Made by a program: the position numbers and the translations under genes | Notes under the pieces: generated by a model | Told to the model about the DNA's origin: nothing | Seen by the model: only the letters and a program-made list of their open reading frames with translations | Database searches by the model: none | DNA from: Desulfobulbaceae bacterium | GTDB taxonomy: Bacteria; Desulfobacterota; Desulfobulbia; Desulfobulbales; Desulfocapsaceae | Assembly (NCBI GenBank): GCA_009773475.1 | Contig: WSXV01000002.1 | Location: forward strand, 310,001 to 374,000 | Length of the DNA stretch: 64,000 bases | Direction of reading: 5' to 3' | In this document: in pieces, positions 19,105 to 26,800 of the stretch | Numbering within the stretch: position 1 is the first letter of the stretch | How the letters are laid out: each line of letters begins with the position of its first letter

Positions 19105-19796
19105 ATCTTTTTGCGGGACAGACGATTGACAATAATGGTGATGGTCTGATCCTGTTTTTTGATCACCTGCTTGGCAATGGTGATGTCAAAATCATTTTTT
19201 GCAAGATTTAGAAAAATAGGCAGGCTCCGGCGGGTGGCGTCATGGGCGAGATAGATGAAGCCCTCCGGTTTAAGATATTTCTTGAATACATTGAGCAGGG
19301 GGGCAAAGAACTCTTCCCGGAACAGGATCTCTGCTCCTATCAGGTAGTCAAACGGGGCAAGATCGGGTGGATTCAGCCAGTCAAGATGGGCGAAGGTGAT
19401 ATTGTGCAGGCCGGATGCGGCAGCGCTCACCTTTTGAAAGTCCATGATCATTGCTTCATAGTCGGAAATGGTGACGTCAAACCCGGCAGCAGCGGCGGCA
19501 AGGCCAGGTGCACCCAGGCCCGCTCCCAGCTCAAGGACGCTTTTTCCCTTGGGGTCGGGTAGTCGGTGCATGACATACGAAAGCACCATGGCCGCTTCCC
19601 AGAGTTTCACCCAGAAGGGGAACTCAGAGACATTGGCGAAGGGATCTTTGCCTTCAAGTAATTCCTCTATATCGGCTATTTTCAGAAGGCGCAGGGTATT
19701 GTCTCCCACCTTCAGGCGATCAAAGGTGAGTTTGTATTTTGTCTTAATCTTGTTGTAGAGTTCCCGTTCAGGTTCAGGGAAGGTTCGAATATCCAT
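19101..19796 (-). CDS. METTL21/nicotinamide-N-methyltransferase-like methyltransferase
   Basis: A 231-residue class I methyltransferase of the Methyltransf_16 group. The SAM motif is VLELGAGLGAPGLAAAAAG, preceded by the group's typical PFWVKLWEAAMVLSYVMH, and followed by DVTISDYEAMI and FDYLIGAEILFREEFFAPLL. Relatives methylate protein lysines or small molecules; the substrate here is unknown. It is the first gene of the tetrapyrrole run (4-bp overlap with the siroheme gene), so a role in that pathway or on one of its enzymes is possible but unproven. Confidence 0.82.
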   Translation of the reverse strand: MDIRTFPEPERELYNKIKTKYKLTFDRLKVGDNTLRLLKIADIEELLEGKDPFANVSEFPFWVKLWEAAMVLSYVMHRLPDPKGKSVLELGAGLGAPGLAAAAAGFDVTISDYEAMIMDFQKVSAAASGLHNITFAHLDWLNPPDLAPFDYLIGAEILFREEFFAPLLNVFKKYLKPEGFIYLAHDATRRSLPIFLNLAKNDFDITIAKQVIKKQDQTITIIVNRLSRKKM

Positions 19797-19881
19797 GGTT
19801 TAAAGGTTCTGAAAGATGTGGGCATCCCTTGAGAAGGGCTTCAGTGGCTTTTGGTAAAGGCCGTACAAGAAGACTTTCGAG

Positions 19882-19924
19882 GGAAAAAAAGAGGGGCTGA
19901 TTGATAAACTTCAATCAGCCCCCT
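19882..19924 (-). terminator. Intrinsic terminator of the small exported-protein gene
   Basis: A perfect 12-bp stem (GGGGCTGATTGA at 19893-19904 with 19911-19922) and, reading the minus strand, a following CTCTTTTTTTCCC tract. It lies downstream of the 20068-20301 gene and upstream of the methyltransferase start. Confidence 0.8.
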
Positions 19925-20067
19925 GAAACTAACGTAAGTCCGTGTTAAAAAGTACCACTCACTCTCCTTGGTAACAACGACTAACGAAGTTTTGACGATA
20001 GAGTTACGTAGGTAAATGAAATTTCAAAACAGCTTGTAATACAGAGCGTATGTCGATTGGAGCGTGA

Positions 20068-20301
20068 TTAGCAACCTTCAATGGCCTTTTTCTTGGCTGG
20101 AGCTACTTTACCATCTTTGATTGTTACCTTGTCACCAACCTTGGCGGCACCCTCAGCCATCATCTCTTTTCCATCTTCGCAGGTTACAGTTACTTTGGTA
20201 CCATCAACGGCTTTTACTTTTCCGTTACAGGCAAAAGAAGACGTAGCGGCACACACCATGAATGATAAAGCGACAACCACAGACACGATTCCTTTTTTCA
20301 T
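20068..20301 (-). CDS. Small exported protein of unknown function
   Basis: A 77-residue product with a clear signal peptide (MKKGIVSVVVALSFMVCAATSSFA). The mature part of about 53 residues is a small predicted beta-barrel-like chain, CNGKVKAVDGTKVTVTCEDGK and KVGDKVTIKDGKV, ending in IEGC; it has three cysteines, one directly at the predicted cleavage site. The repeated pattern of short beta strands with KV.. and DG turns suggests an OB-like fold. A good ribosome-binding site (AAGGAGT) precedes the ATG and a terminator follows. I do not recognise a function. Confidence 0.75.
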   Translation of the reverse strand: MKKGIVSVVVALSFMVCAATSSFACNGKVKAVDGTKVTVTCEDGKEMMAEGAAKVGDKVTIKDGKVAPAKKKAIEGC

Positions 20302-20418
20302 TTTTTACTCCTTAAAAGAGGGGTTTTTCTTATCTGGATTTCTCCAGGATTTATATAATTATTGTGTGAAAAATTTACTAATTGCCACGGCGTCTGTCAA
20401 ATAAAAATCATAGGAAGG

Positions 20419-20922
20419 TCAATTCATTATTTGATTGATGTCCCGTTCAAGGATTGAGTGAGGAATATAGCCTGGATATTTTTTTACAATATTCCCCTCT
20501 TTATTAACCAGAAATGAGGTGGGGATGCCGACGATTCCCCCAAAGTTCTGGGCAGTGCTTTCATCTGCCATTAACACAGGGTAGTTGATGGATCGTTTTG
20601 TGACGAGTTTGGCCACCACTGAGGCTCCTTCCTGGTCCACGGACATTGCAATGACCGAAAAATTATCCTTGGAGAAGTGTTGGTGGAGTTCAATCAGGGT
20701 TGGGATTTCTTGCATGCAAGGGGGGCACCAGGTTGCAAAGAATGTTATAAGCAGGGTCTTTCCGTTAAAATTCGAACTGTTAACGGCAGCCCCGCTGACG
20801 GCATCCGGGAGACTGAAGGAGGGCATTTTGGTTGCGGCGTAGCCTGAGCTTATGGAAAGTAGCAGGAAGGCAGTGGCGATGCAGGCTGCTTTTTTAAGAA
20901 AATCGCCAAAAAATTTTTTCAT
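20419..20922 (-). CDS. TlpA/ResA-like periplasmic thioredoxin
   Basis: A 167-residue exported thiol-disulfide oxidoreductase. A signal sequence (MKKFFGDFLKKAACIATAFLLLS) is followed by the TlpA motif TKMPSFSLPDAVSGAAVNSS, the active site FFATWCPPCMQEIPTL and the cis-Pro region GGIVGIPTSFLVN. The frame is open ten codons further up, but ATG 20922 has GGAG 8 nt before it and starts the signal peptide properly, so I prefer it. Such proteins keep cysteines reduced, for example in cytochrome c maturation, which fits the CcsA-like protein encoded nearby. Confidence 0.88.
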   Translation of the reverse strand: MKKFFGDFLKKAACIATAFLLLSISSGYAATKMPSFSLPDAVSGAAVNSSNFNGKTLLITFFATWCPPCMQEIPTLIELHQHFSKDNFSVIAMSVDQEGASVVAKLVTKRSINYPVLMADESTAQNFGGIVGIPTSFLVNKEGNIVKKYPGYIPHSILERDINQIMN

Positions 20923-20952
20923 GGACATGACTCCGGAGGTTGTGAAAAACAT

Positions 20953-21371
20953 TAAACGAAAACACCATTACTTGGGGGTACAATAGGGTATTTGTCCAGA
21001 AAGTCAATCGGAAAGCATGGGCGAGGGTGATGTCATTCTTGAGCGTACCAAGGTTCTCTTCGTTTTGCCAAGGGAGTGCTTTTAAGATGATGTGGCTAAA
21101 TAAATTTTATGGTACATTTGCTTTTTTTTCAGGAGCCTTTACCATTGAGTTTCTGAGTTAGGGTCAAGCTCTATGGGAATCTTGACGCTGGGAACTGCTT
21201 GAGGGTTTTTTGATGTTGAGAAAATTTCTTTTTCTATCGCAAAACAATACGCGAAAGGCTAAAGATGTAACGTTTTCTTATGTTGTTTTTGTCATTGTAA
21301 GGTGGTCTTTTTTTGATGAAAAATAATGGCTGGTTGATCATTTTTTATTCTTTTTAATACAAGGTGCCCCT
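20953..21371. other. Gene-poor spacer, 419 bp
   Basis: AT-rich stretch between divergent TlpA-like and SurA-like genes. It must hold both promoters. A short hydrophobic ORF (from ATG 21088 on the plus strand, about 23 codons, with FAFFSGAF) is visible but has no clear ribosome-binding site. I see no RNA gene. Confidence 0.4.
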
Positions 21372-22394
21372 ATGAATATCTTTTCAGGTATGAATCGTTG
21401 TTTCAGAACTTTTTCCGGCGCTGTTATCATATGTGCTTTAATCCTGGTCTGTCCCGGTAAAGGGCAGGCTGAGTTAGTTGATCGGGTAGTCGCCGTTGTG
21501 AATGATGATGTGATTACGATGTCTGATGTCAATGAGGAGGGGAAGGCATTTTTTCAGAAGATTACGGAGCAGGCCCCAGCCAATGAGCTCTCCGGAGCTC
21601 TCAGGCGTGCCAGGGAAGACGTGCTGAACGGACTGATAGATAAAAAATTGATTTCTCAGGAGGCGGCAAAGCAGAAGGTCTCGATCTCGAACGAGGAAGT
21701 CGATGCCGCCTTCAAGCAGATGAGTGTCAGCAATCAGATGAGTCCGGAGCAGTTTCGTGATCAATTGAAAAAGGTTGGCATGACCGAGGCGGTATATCGG
21801 GAAAATTTGCGGAATCAGATGTTGCAGAGCAAGTTGCTCAACTATGAAGTGCGTTCCAAGATTATCATTACAGACGACATGATCCTTGATTACTATGATA
21901 CCCACTATACCAATCAGGTCGACCAGGGTGGGTATTATCTGCTGCAGATGGGTTTTGTCGCTAAAAAAGACTCGCAGAGTTCCGGCAAGGTCGATGCGGC
22001 CACAAAGCTTGAGGCCAAGAAAAGAGCGGAGCGGGTGCTCAGTCTAGTTGAGAGTGGCCAGGATTTTTCCAGTTTGGCAAAGAAGTTCTCCGAGCTCCCC
22101 TCGGCTGCTGATGGAGGGAATATCGGTACATTTCAGGAAGACGAAATGGCCGAGAACATGAGGGCTGCTGTGACTTCCCTGAAGCCTGGGCAGGTCAGTA
22201 AGCTTGTGGAAACGCCGGACGGATACCAGTTCTTTAAACTTCTTTCCAGTCAGGAAGGTGGTGTTGTCGTTCAGGCCCCGTATGATTCGGTAAAAGAAGA
22301 GATCAAAAAAACGCTTTATGATGAAAAGCTGAAAGCGGAATTTGAGGCCTGGGTCAAAAAAATTAAAGACGCCGCATATATTAAAAAGATGTAA
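21372..22394 (+). CDS. SurA-like periplasmic peptidyl-prolyl isomerase/chaperone
   Basis: A 340-residue exported protein. The signal sequence (TFSGAVIICALILVCPGKGQA) is followed by the SurA N-terminal chaperone domain, opening with LVDRVVAVVNDDVITMSDV, and a single parvulin (PpiC) domain from about residue 190 (VESGQDFSSLAKKFSELPSA, GGNIGTFQEDEM, PGQVSKLVETPDGYQFFKL). E. coli SurA has two parvulin domains; this shorter form has one. It assists folding of outer-membrane proteins. recO follows 19 bp downstream. Confidence 0.9.
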   Translation: MNIFSGMNRCFRTFSGAVIICALILVCPGKGQAELVDRVVAVVNDDVITMSDVNEEGKAFFQKITEQAPANELSGALRRAREDVLNGLIDKKLISQEAAKQKVSISNEEVDAAFKQMSVSNQMSPEQFRDQLKKVGMTEAVYRENLRNQMLQSKLLNYEVRSKIIITDDMILDYYDTHYTNQVDQGGYYLLQMGFVAKKDSQSSGKVDAATKLEAKKRAERVLSLVESGQDFSSLAKKFSELPSAADGGNIGTFQEDEMAENMRAAVTSLKPGQVSKLVETPDGYQFFKLLSSQEGGVVVQAPYDSVKEEIKKTLYDEKLKAEFEAWVKKIKDAAYIKKM

Positions 22395-22413
22395 CGATCT
22401 TCCCCGGCTGTGT

Positions 22414-23355
22414 ATGTCCCCTACGAGTAAAGAGATTGCTGCGATAGTCCTTGATTGTCAAGACCATGGAGAGTCGGATCAGATAGTCACTTTTTTCTGC
22501 GAGGGTATCGGGCGGATGATGGGTATCGCCAAGGGGGCGAAACGGAGTCAAAAGCGCTTTGTCAACAAGCTGGAACTGTTTAGCTCCCTGCGTCTTCGCT
22601 ATACAGAATCCAGAAGAAGTAACCTGGTCTTCATTGTTGAAGCGGAGCTTGTGGATAGCTTCCTCCGGCTCCGCCAGAACACATCTCTGTATATGGCGGC
22701 CACGGTCATCCGCGAGCTGACGTTGTCGGCAACCCGTGATCTGGAAGGGGATGAGGGCTTTTTTGCCCTTCTGCAATGGGGGTTACGGACAATGGATGGG
22801 CAGCGGCTGCATGCCAGTCGGGACGTCAAGTATCACAAACGGCCACCTTTAAACGGCTGCTCCTGTGCCCTTCCCGGGGCGGCCCCCAAGATAAGCCGCC
22901 CGCCCCTGGTGGGCGTTCCTGGACGGCGGCCACTCGTACCCCATTTCAGGAGCGAGGGGCATTCAAGCCTGCCGGTCCAGCTCTCAGTGATGAATATTCT
23001 GGCTCTGTTTCAGATAAAATTTTTTGAGCAGATAGGCTACAGGCCCAATCTGGATTCCTGTCTGCGATGTCATCAGCCCTTCAGCGTCGCTCAGGAGTAC
23101 GGTTTTGACAGCAGAGGAGGGGGGATAGTCTGCGGAAGATGTCAGAAGGAGCAGGGGCAATCTTCGGTGATGCCCCTTTCCAGGGGAACAATCAAAATCC
23201 TGGCCTCAGCGCAGGACCAGCCGCTGCATCGTCTCCACTGTCTGCAGCTCTCAGGCTCCGGGCTGCGCGAGGCCCTTTCCCTGTTAACGCATTATGGTCA
23301 TCATTTGTTGCAGCGAGAGATTTGCTCCTTAAAGCCATTCAGTGATCTTCACTGA
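22414..23355 (+). CDS. recO: DNA repair protein RecO with an in-frame insertion
   Basis: Recombination mediator that loads RecA with RecF/RecR. From ATG 22414 (MSPTSKEIAAIVLDCQDHGE) the protein has 313 residues, while the family is usually about 240-255. The N-terminal OB fold (SDQIVTFFCEGIGRMMGIAKGAKRSQKRF) and the C-terminal zinc-ribbon (CLRCHQPF..GIVCGRCQ) are intact. The excess of about 50 residues (137-187) is proline- and glycine-rich and listed separately. The frame is open before 22414, but the conserved start is here. It converges on birA, 9 bp apart. Confidence 0.9.
   Translation: MSPTSKEIAAIVLDCQDHGESDQIVTFFCEGIGRMMGIAKGAKRSQKRFVNKLELFSSLRLRYTESRRSNLVFIVEAELVDSFLRLRQNTSLYMAATVIRELTLSATRDLEGDEGFFALLQWGLRTMDGQRLHASRDVKYHKRPPLNGCSCALPGAAPKISRPPLVGVPGRRPLVPHFRSEGHSSLPVQLSVMNILALFQIKFFEQIGYRPNLDSCLRCHQPFSVAQEYGFDSRGGGIVCGRCQKEQGQSSVMPLSRGTIKILASAQDQPLHRLHCLQLSGSGLREALSLLTHYGHHLLQREICSLKPFSDLH
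22822..22974 (+). repeat. GC-rich in-frame insertion inside recO
   Basis: About 51 codons with composition unlike the rest of recO, rich in CCGCC/GGCGG words and proline, glycine and arginine codons (PPLNGCSCALPGAAPKISRP). It interrupts the helical middle of RecO between RLHASRD and VQLSVMNILALFQ. The edges are estimated from the family consensus remembered, so each may be wrong by a few codons. Confidence 0.55.
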
Positions 23356-23363
23356 CAGGAACG

Positions 23364-24338
23364 TCATAAAAGCTCTGAAGTCCCCTGTAGTTTTGTTATG
23401 TTATTCAGATAGTGTAATTCCCCGCTATGTTCGATGATTTCCGTGCCGTCGTTCAATCGCATGACGATGGCCCCATCGCTTTTTATCCCCGTTACGACTG
23501 CTTCATATAAAGGCTTCTGCTGAATATCATATCCGTAGAGGACCTTTTTGCCGATGGTGTCGGACAGTTTTTTCCATTGATCAAGCAGGAGATGGCCTGC
23601 CTGATTTTCCTGATCCTCCGCCCCGTCCCATTGGTGCAGTTCGCGTTCTTCCTCATGACAGAGCAGCCCGATGTTCCAGGCCAATTTAGCCAGGAACGAA
23701 AGGGTGAAGCCCGATAAATCCACCGGGGCATCAAGAATCCGGCTGAGAGAGATGGCATTATCGGTCAGCTCATCGGGGAAAGAGTTGTTGTTGATGTTGA
23801 TGCCAAAGCCAAGCAGGTGAAAGGCCTCACCGTGGCGGGGGCCGCGAAAGCTTTCCACCAGGAACCCGGCCAGTTTTTGTCCGCGCACCAGGACGTCGTT
23901 AACCCAGCGCACATGGGCATCCTGGACGCCAAGACCGCGAACGGCCTCACAACAGGCAATGCCCAAGGCCATAGGCAGCAGGGTTCTGGCGCGGGTGAGA
24001 AAGGTGTCGGCCAGGATCATGCTGCCCCAAAGCCCGCCTGGCGGGGCATGCCAGCTGCGGGCAAAGCGTCCTTTCGAGTGAATCAGGGTGTCAGCAAGAA
24101 TAACCGTCCCGCTGATGACTGATGTCCCTTGCGATTCAGAGTAAGCGATATGGCGGCGGGCATGTTCCATGGTTCGCTCCAGAGAGGAGTGGCATTGGAT
24201 TGCCGAGCCGACAAAGGCTCCATAACGAAGGATTGTTTCTGGAGGTGGTAACCGGAGGCTCTTTTTGCGTTCTAAGAGCTCACGTGTCCAGAGATATTCC
24301 TGGAGAGAGGCTGGATGGAGGAAATTGTTTGCCGTCAT
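23364..24338 (-). CDS. birA: Biotin-protein ligase
   Basis: A 324-residue ligase that adenylates biotin and attaches it to carrier lysines. The biotin/ATP loop region is present as ILADTLIHSKGRFARSWHAPPG, followed by GGLWGSMILAD, the RWVNDVLVRGQKLAGFLVE block and LLGFGININNN. The C-terminal SH3-like domain ends with AVVTGIKSDGAIVMRLNDG. The N-terminal 60 residues do not look like the winged helix of E. coli BirA, so repressor function is doubtful. The biotin carrier gene lies 168 bp upstream on the same strand, its probable substrate. Confidence 0.9.
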   Translation of the reverse strand: MTANNFLHPASLQEYLWTRELLERKKSLRLPPPETILRYGAFVGSAIQCHSSLERTMEHARRHIAYSESQGTSVISGTVILADTLIHSKGRFARSWHAPPGGLWGSMILADTFLTRARTLLPMALGIACCEAVRGLGVQDAHVRWVNDVLVRGQKLAGFLVESFRGPRHGEAFHLLGFGININNNSFPDELTDNAISLSRILDAPVDLSGFTLSFLAKLAWNIGLLCHEEERELHQWDGAEDQENQAGHLLLDQWKKLSDTIGKKVLYGYDIQQKPLYEAVVTGIKSDGAIVMRLNDGTEIIEHSGELHYLNNITKLQGTSELL

Positions 24339-24506
24339 GACTGGAGTCTGTTTTCAGGTGGCCGGCGCCGCATTGCAGAGGTGAGATGCACAGAAACGGT
24401 CGGCCGTCTGGGTTCTCTATTAGTTTTGAAGTTCCGGGGCGGCAGCAAATGGCGGGACGAGAAAGAGAAAATGACCTGAACTTATAGTTGGCTTGGAGCC
24501 ATTTGA

Positions 24507-25181
24507 CTATTCTGCGTGAACCGGATCAATCAGTTTGTCCCAGTCTGCCTTGACCCTGGTGATGACCTTCTGGATCAGGGGTAACTTGTCAGAGGCGCAG
24601 ATGCCGATAAGCGCTTGTCCCTGATCCATGGAGACCCCCGGGGTAAAATAGACCGAATGGATCACGCCGGCTTCACCGGTATAATAGATGGGGGTATCAC
24701 GTTTCATCAATGACATGATGATAATCTCATCGCCAGGCTGGATGGTCAGGGCCTTTGACCCTCTTTTTTCGATACGGGACTGAATATCAAGGGAGAAGAA
24801 ATATTTAGCCCGTTCAGGTGCGGGGAAAAGGTAGAGCACTTCCTTGAGGATATTTTCTATAACCTCTTTCTTTTTCAGGGGATGCCGGATAGTCAGCAGC
24901 TTTTCTCCTGCCTCCACGAATTGGCCTTCCAGCTCTGTTCGTATGGACGAGATGGTGCCGTTGGTCTTGGCGGTTATCAGTTTGGTGTTGCGTTCTCTGG
25001 TGATCTCAAAAAGGGGGCTGCCGGGGATATGCTGCCATTCACCGCTGGTGCAATTAACCGAGCTTCCCTCTTCTACTTTAAAAGTGACTACGCCGGTATG
25101 GGACGCGCAAATTTCCGCATAATCATAAGGGTCAGCGCGATACTTGCTTAATATCGCATCAAAATCTATCTCTTCAGCCAT
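24507..25181 (-). CDS. Biotin carrier protein with biotinyl/lipoyl-like domains
   Basis: A 224-residue protein with one degenerate barrel in the first half (ASHTGVVTFKVEEGSSVNC, LEGQFVEAGEKLLTIRHP) and a C-terminal biotinyl-type domain. The acceptor is probably Lys160 in IIIMSLMKRDTPIYYTGEAG, followed by the hammerhead GVIHSVYFTPGVSMDQGQALIGI; the usual EAMKM is changed to SLMKRD. The upstream position to birA supports biotinylation. It could serve an acyl-CoA carboxylase or oxaloacetate/pyruvate carboxylase encoded elsewhere. No carboxylase is in the window. Confidence 0.75.
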   Translation of the reverse strand: MAEEIDFDAILSKYRADPYDYAEICASHTGVVTFKVEEGSSVNCTSGEWQHIPGSPLFEITRERNTKLITAKTNGTISSIRTELEGQFVEAGEKLLTIRHPLKKKEVIENILKEVLYLFPAPERAKYFFSLDIQSRIEKRGSKALTIQPGDEIIIMSLMKRDTPIYYTGEAGVIHSVYFTPGVSMDQGQALIGICASDKLPLIQKVITRVKADWDKLIDPVHAE

Positions 25182-25573
25182 CCATCAACCTTGTTTGTAG
25201 AAATATTCCAACGCTGCCGTGTCGCGGCCCTTCATGGTTTATGTTGGAAAAAATATTGGTGAAATTGTTTGTGTCGATCAAATTTTTTCAAATTTAGCCG
25301 GTCTGTCATGAAAACAATCCTATTTTATACTTAGATAACTGCCACATGGCAAGATTATTCTTTCTTCTGCCGGACGGATTTTTTTGGTCCTGCTGGGCCT
25401 GTGAGTATCATTTCGTTAGGGCTCCTTCCACCGTTTCAGGTATTATAGAAGAGTAACCTTAATGGGATGAGTGGCTTGCCATGGCCTGCAGTTTCTGCCA
25501 TTCCTTGAATGGATGAGAGGGTGTCCGGGTGGGCAAGTTGTGGATGGGTTCTTGAGCGAAAAGAGGGGATGAA
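25182..25573. other. Gene-poor spacer, 392 bp
   Basis: Divergent region between the biotin carrier gene (minus) and the selenoprotein gene (plus). It must hold both promoters. I see no convincing small gene; short open frames on both strands lack ribosome-binding sites. Confidence 0.4.
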
Positions 25574-25906
25574 ATGAAGATTGAATGGGCATATTTTCGG
25601 AAAGGCTGAGCATCCTGTATCAAGGCCCGTGCGGCTCTTGGGCAGGTTGAGATTGCAGAGGAAGTTGATGCAAAAAAAGAGGTGTTTGGTGCAGAGGCTG
25701 CCTGGGAAAGGTTGCAGGGCGCGGAAAAGGTCTGTGTCGGCAGAGGGCAGAAGGTGCATGCGTACCTGCCCGATGTGACATCAAAAGATGAGATCATGCA
25801 TGAAGTTTTGGGTCGGACCGGGAATTTGCGGGCCCCGACATTAAAAATTGGGAACAGCTATTACATTGGCTACAATGAGGCCATGTATAAGGAGTTGATG
25901 TTATGA
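25574..25906 (+). CDS. ArsC/Spx-fold selenoprotein with UxxC redox motif
   Basis: The frame starts at ATG 25574 (AGAGGGG 5 nt upstream) and reads MKIEWAYFRKG, then TGA at 25607-25609, then ASCIKARAALGQVEIAEEV and on to a normal stop at 25906, 110 residues in all. Reading TGA as selenocysteine gives Sec12-Ala-Ser-Cys15, in the position of the thioredoxin-fold CxxC. The C-terminal part (GRTGNLRAPTLKIGNSYYIGYNEAMY) is the conserved end of ArsC-like (seleno)proteins, with the cis-Pro in RAPT. A stem-loop suitable as bacterial SECIS follows the TGA. An automatic caller would give only a 74-residue fragment from GTG 25682. Its stop overlaps the next gene's start (ATGA). Probably a thiol/selenol oxidoreductase; the substrate is unknown. 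Confidence 0.85.
25607..25646 (+). promoter_or_regulatory. Candidate bacterial SECIS element
   Basis: Directly after the in-frame TGA: CCTG (25614-25617) pairs with CAGG (25643-25646), CAAG (25621-25624) with CTTG (25637-25640), and GCC (25625-25627) with GGC (25633-25635), leaving apical loop CGTGC (25628-25632) with the expected G/U. The loop starts 19 nt after TGA, within the 16-37 nt known for SelB recognition. Confidence 0.7.
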
Positions 25907-26715
25907 ACTGGAAAAGTCTGTTTGTCCCCGGAGCCAATATGAGTCCGGCGGAAGCACGGAGCTTTATGGCCGATCAGCCAAGGGATGCGTACCAGATCCT
26001 TGATGTTCGCCAGCCCTCGGAATATGAACAGGGGCATCTGCCCGGCGCCTTGCTCATGCCGGTGAAGGAGGTGAACACGAGGATGGCGGAGCTGGATCCG
26101 GAAAAGCCGCTCCTGGTGTATTGTCATTCCGGGGTGCGCAGCAAGGCCGCCTGTCAGCTGTTGCTGGCCCAGGGGTTCAAGGATGTCTATAACATGAGTG
26201 GCGGCATTATAGCCTGGCAGGGCGAGAAGGTCGGCGGTGGAGAATTGCAGGGCCTGGAGTTTTTTATGGATCGGGAATTTGGAGATGTCTTTCAGATGGC
26301 CAATGCCATGGAAGAGGGACTCCGGCAGCTCTATCTGGCCCTGGTGGACAGGGCTGCCGATGAGAGCAGCCGGAAACTTCTGGAGCGTTTAGCCGCCTTT
26401 GAAAAGGGACATAAGGCTCAGCTTGCGGCCATGTTTTCCCCGGTTGATTTTATTGATAAAGGTAAGGCCGGGGTGGTGGAGGGCGGCTTTGATCAGCAGG
26501 AGATTCTGGCCCATTTCAGTACGCAGATAGCAACGATGAAAGACATCCTGCAATTGGGGATAATGCTGGAGGCCCAGGCCCTTGATCTCTATACCCGCTT
26601 GGCGAGAAAGAGTGAAGAGGGTGCAAGCAGGGAGCTTTTTCAGTTTCTCGCCAAAGAGGAGGCCATGCATCTGAGCTATCTGACCGATGAGCTAGATAAA
26701 GTCCTGGCCGCATAG
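25903..26715 (+). CDS. Rhodanese domain fused to ferritin-like domain
   Basis: A 270-residue protein. Residues 14-110 form a rhodanese domain with active Cys74 in LLVYCHSGVRSKAACQ and the N-terminal ILDVRQPSEYEQGHLPGAL. Residues 125-270 form a rubrerythrin-like four-helix ferritin domain (FQMANAMEEGLRQLYLALVDRA, MLEAQALDLYTRLA, FLAKEEAMHLSYL) with Glu/His residues suited to a di-iron site. The start overlaps the selenoprotein stop by 4 bp, so both are co-translated. The pair probably handles sulfane sulfur or peroxide with the UxxC protein as redox partner; this is inference. Confidence 0.88.
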   Translation: MNWKSLFVPGANMSPAEARSFMADQPRDAYQILDVRQPSEYEQGHLPGALLMPVKEVNTRMAELDPEKPLLVYCHSGVRSKAACQLLLAQGFKDVYNMSGGIIAWQGEKVGGGELQGLEFFMDREFGDVFQMANAMEEGLRQLYLALVDRAADESSRKLLERLAAFEKGHKAQLAAMFSPVDFIDKGKAGVVEGGFDQQEILAHFSTQIATMKDILQLGIMLEAQALDLYTRLARKSEEGASRELFQFLAKEEAMHLSYLTDELDKVLAA

Positions 26716-26800
26716 AAGACGCTGTTGCGACGAAAGAACCTGCGTTGTGAGCGGGCTTGAAATGAGTTGAAGGAAGCTGATGCCCGCCCGATGCCTGCGT

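Noticed and set aside
25682-25906. 74-residue protein from GTG
   Set aside because: It is the downstream part of the selenoprotein; it would lack the first strand and the redox motif.
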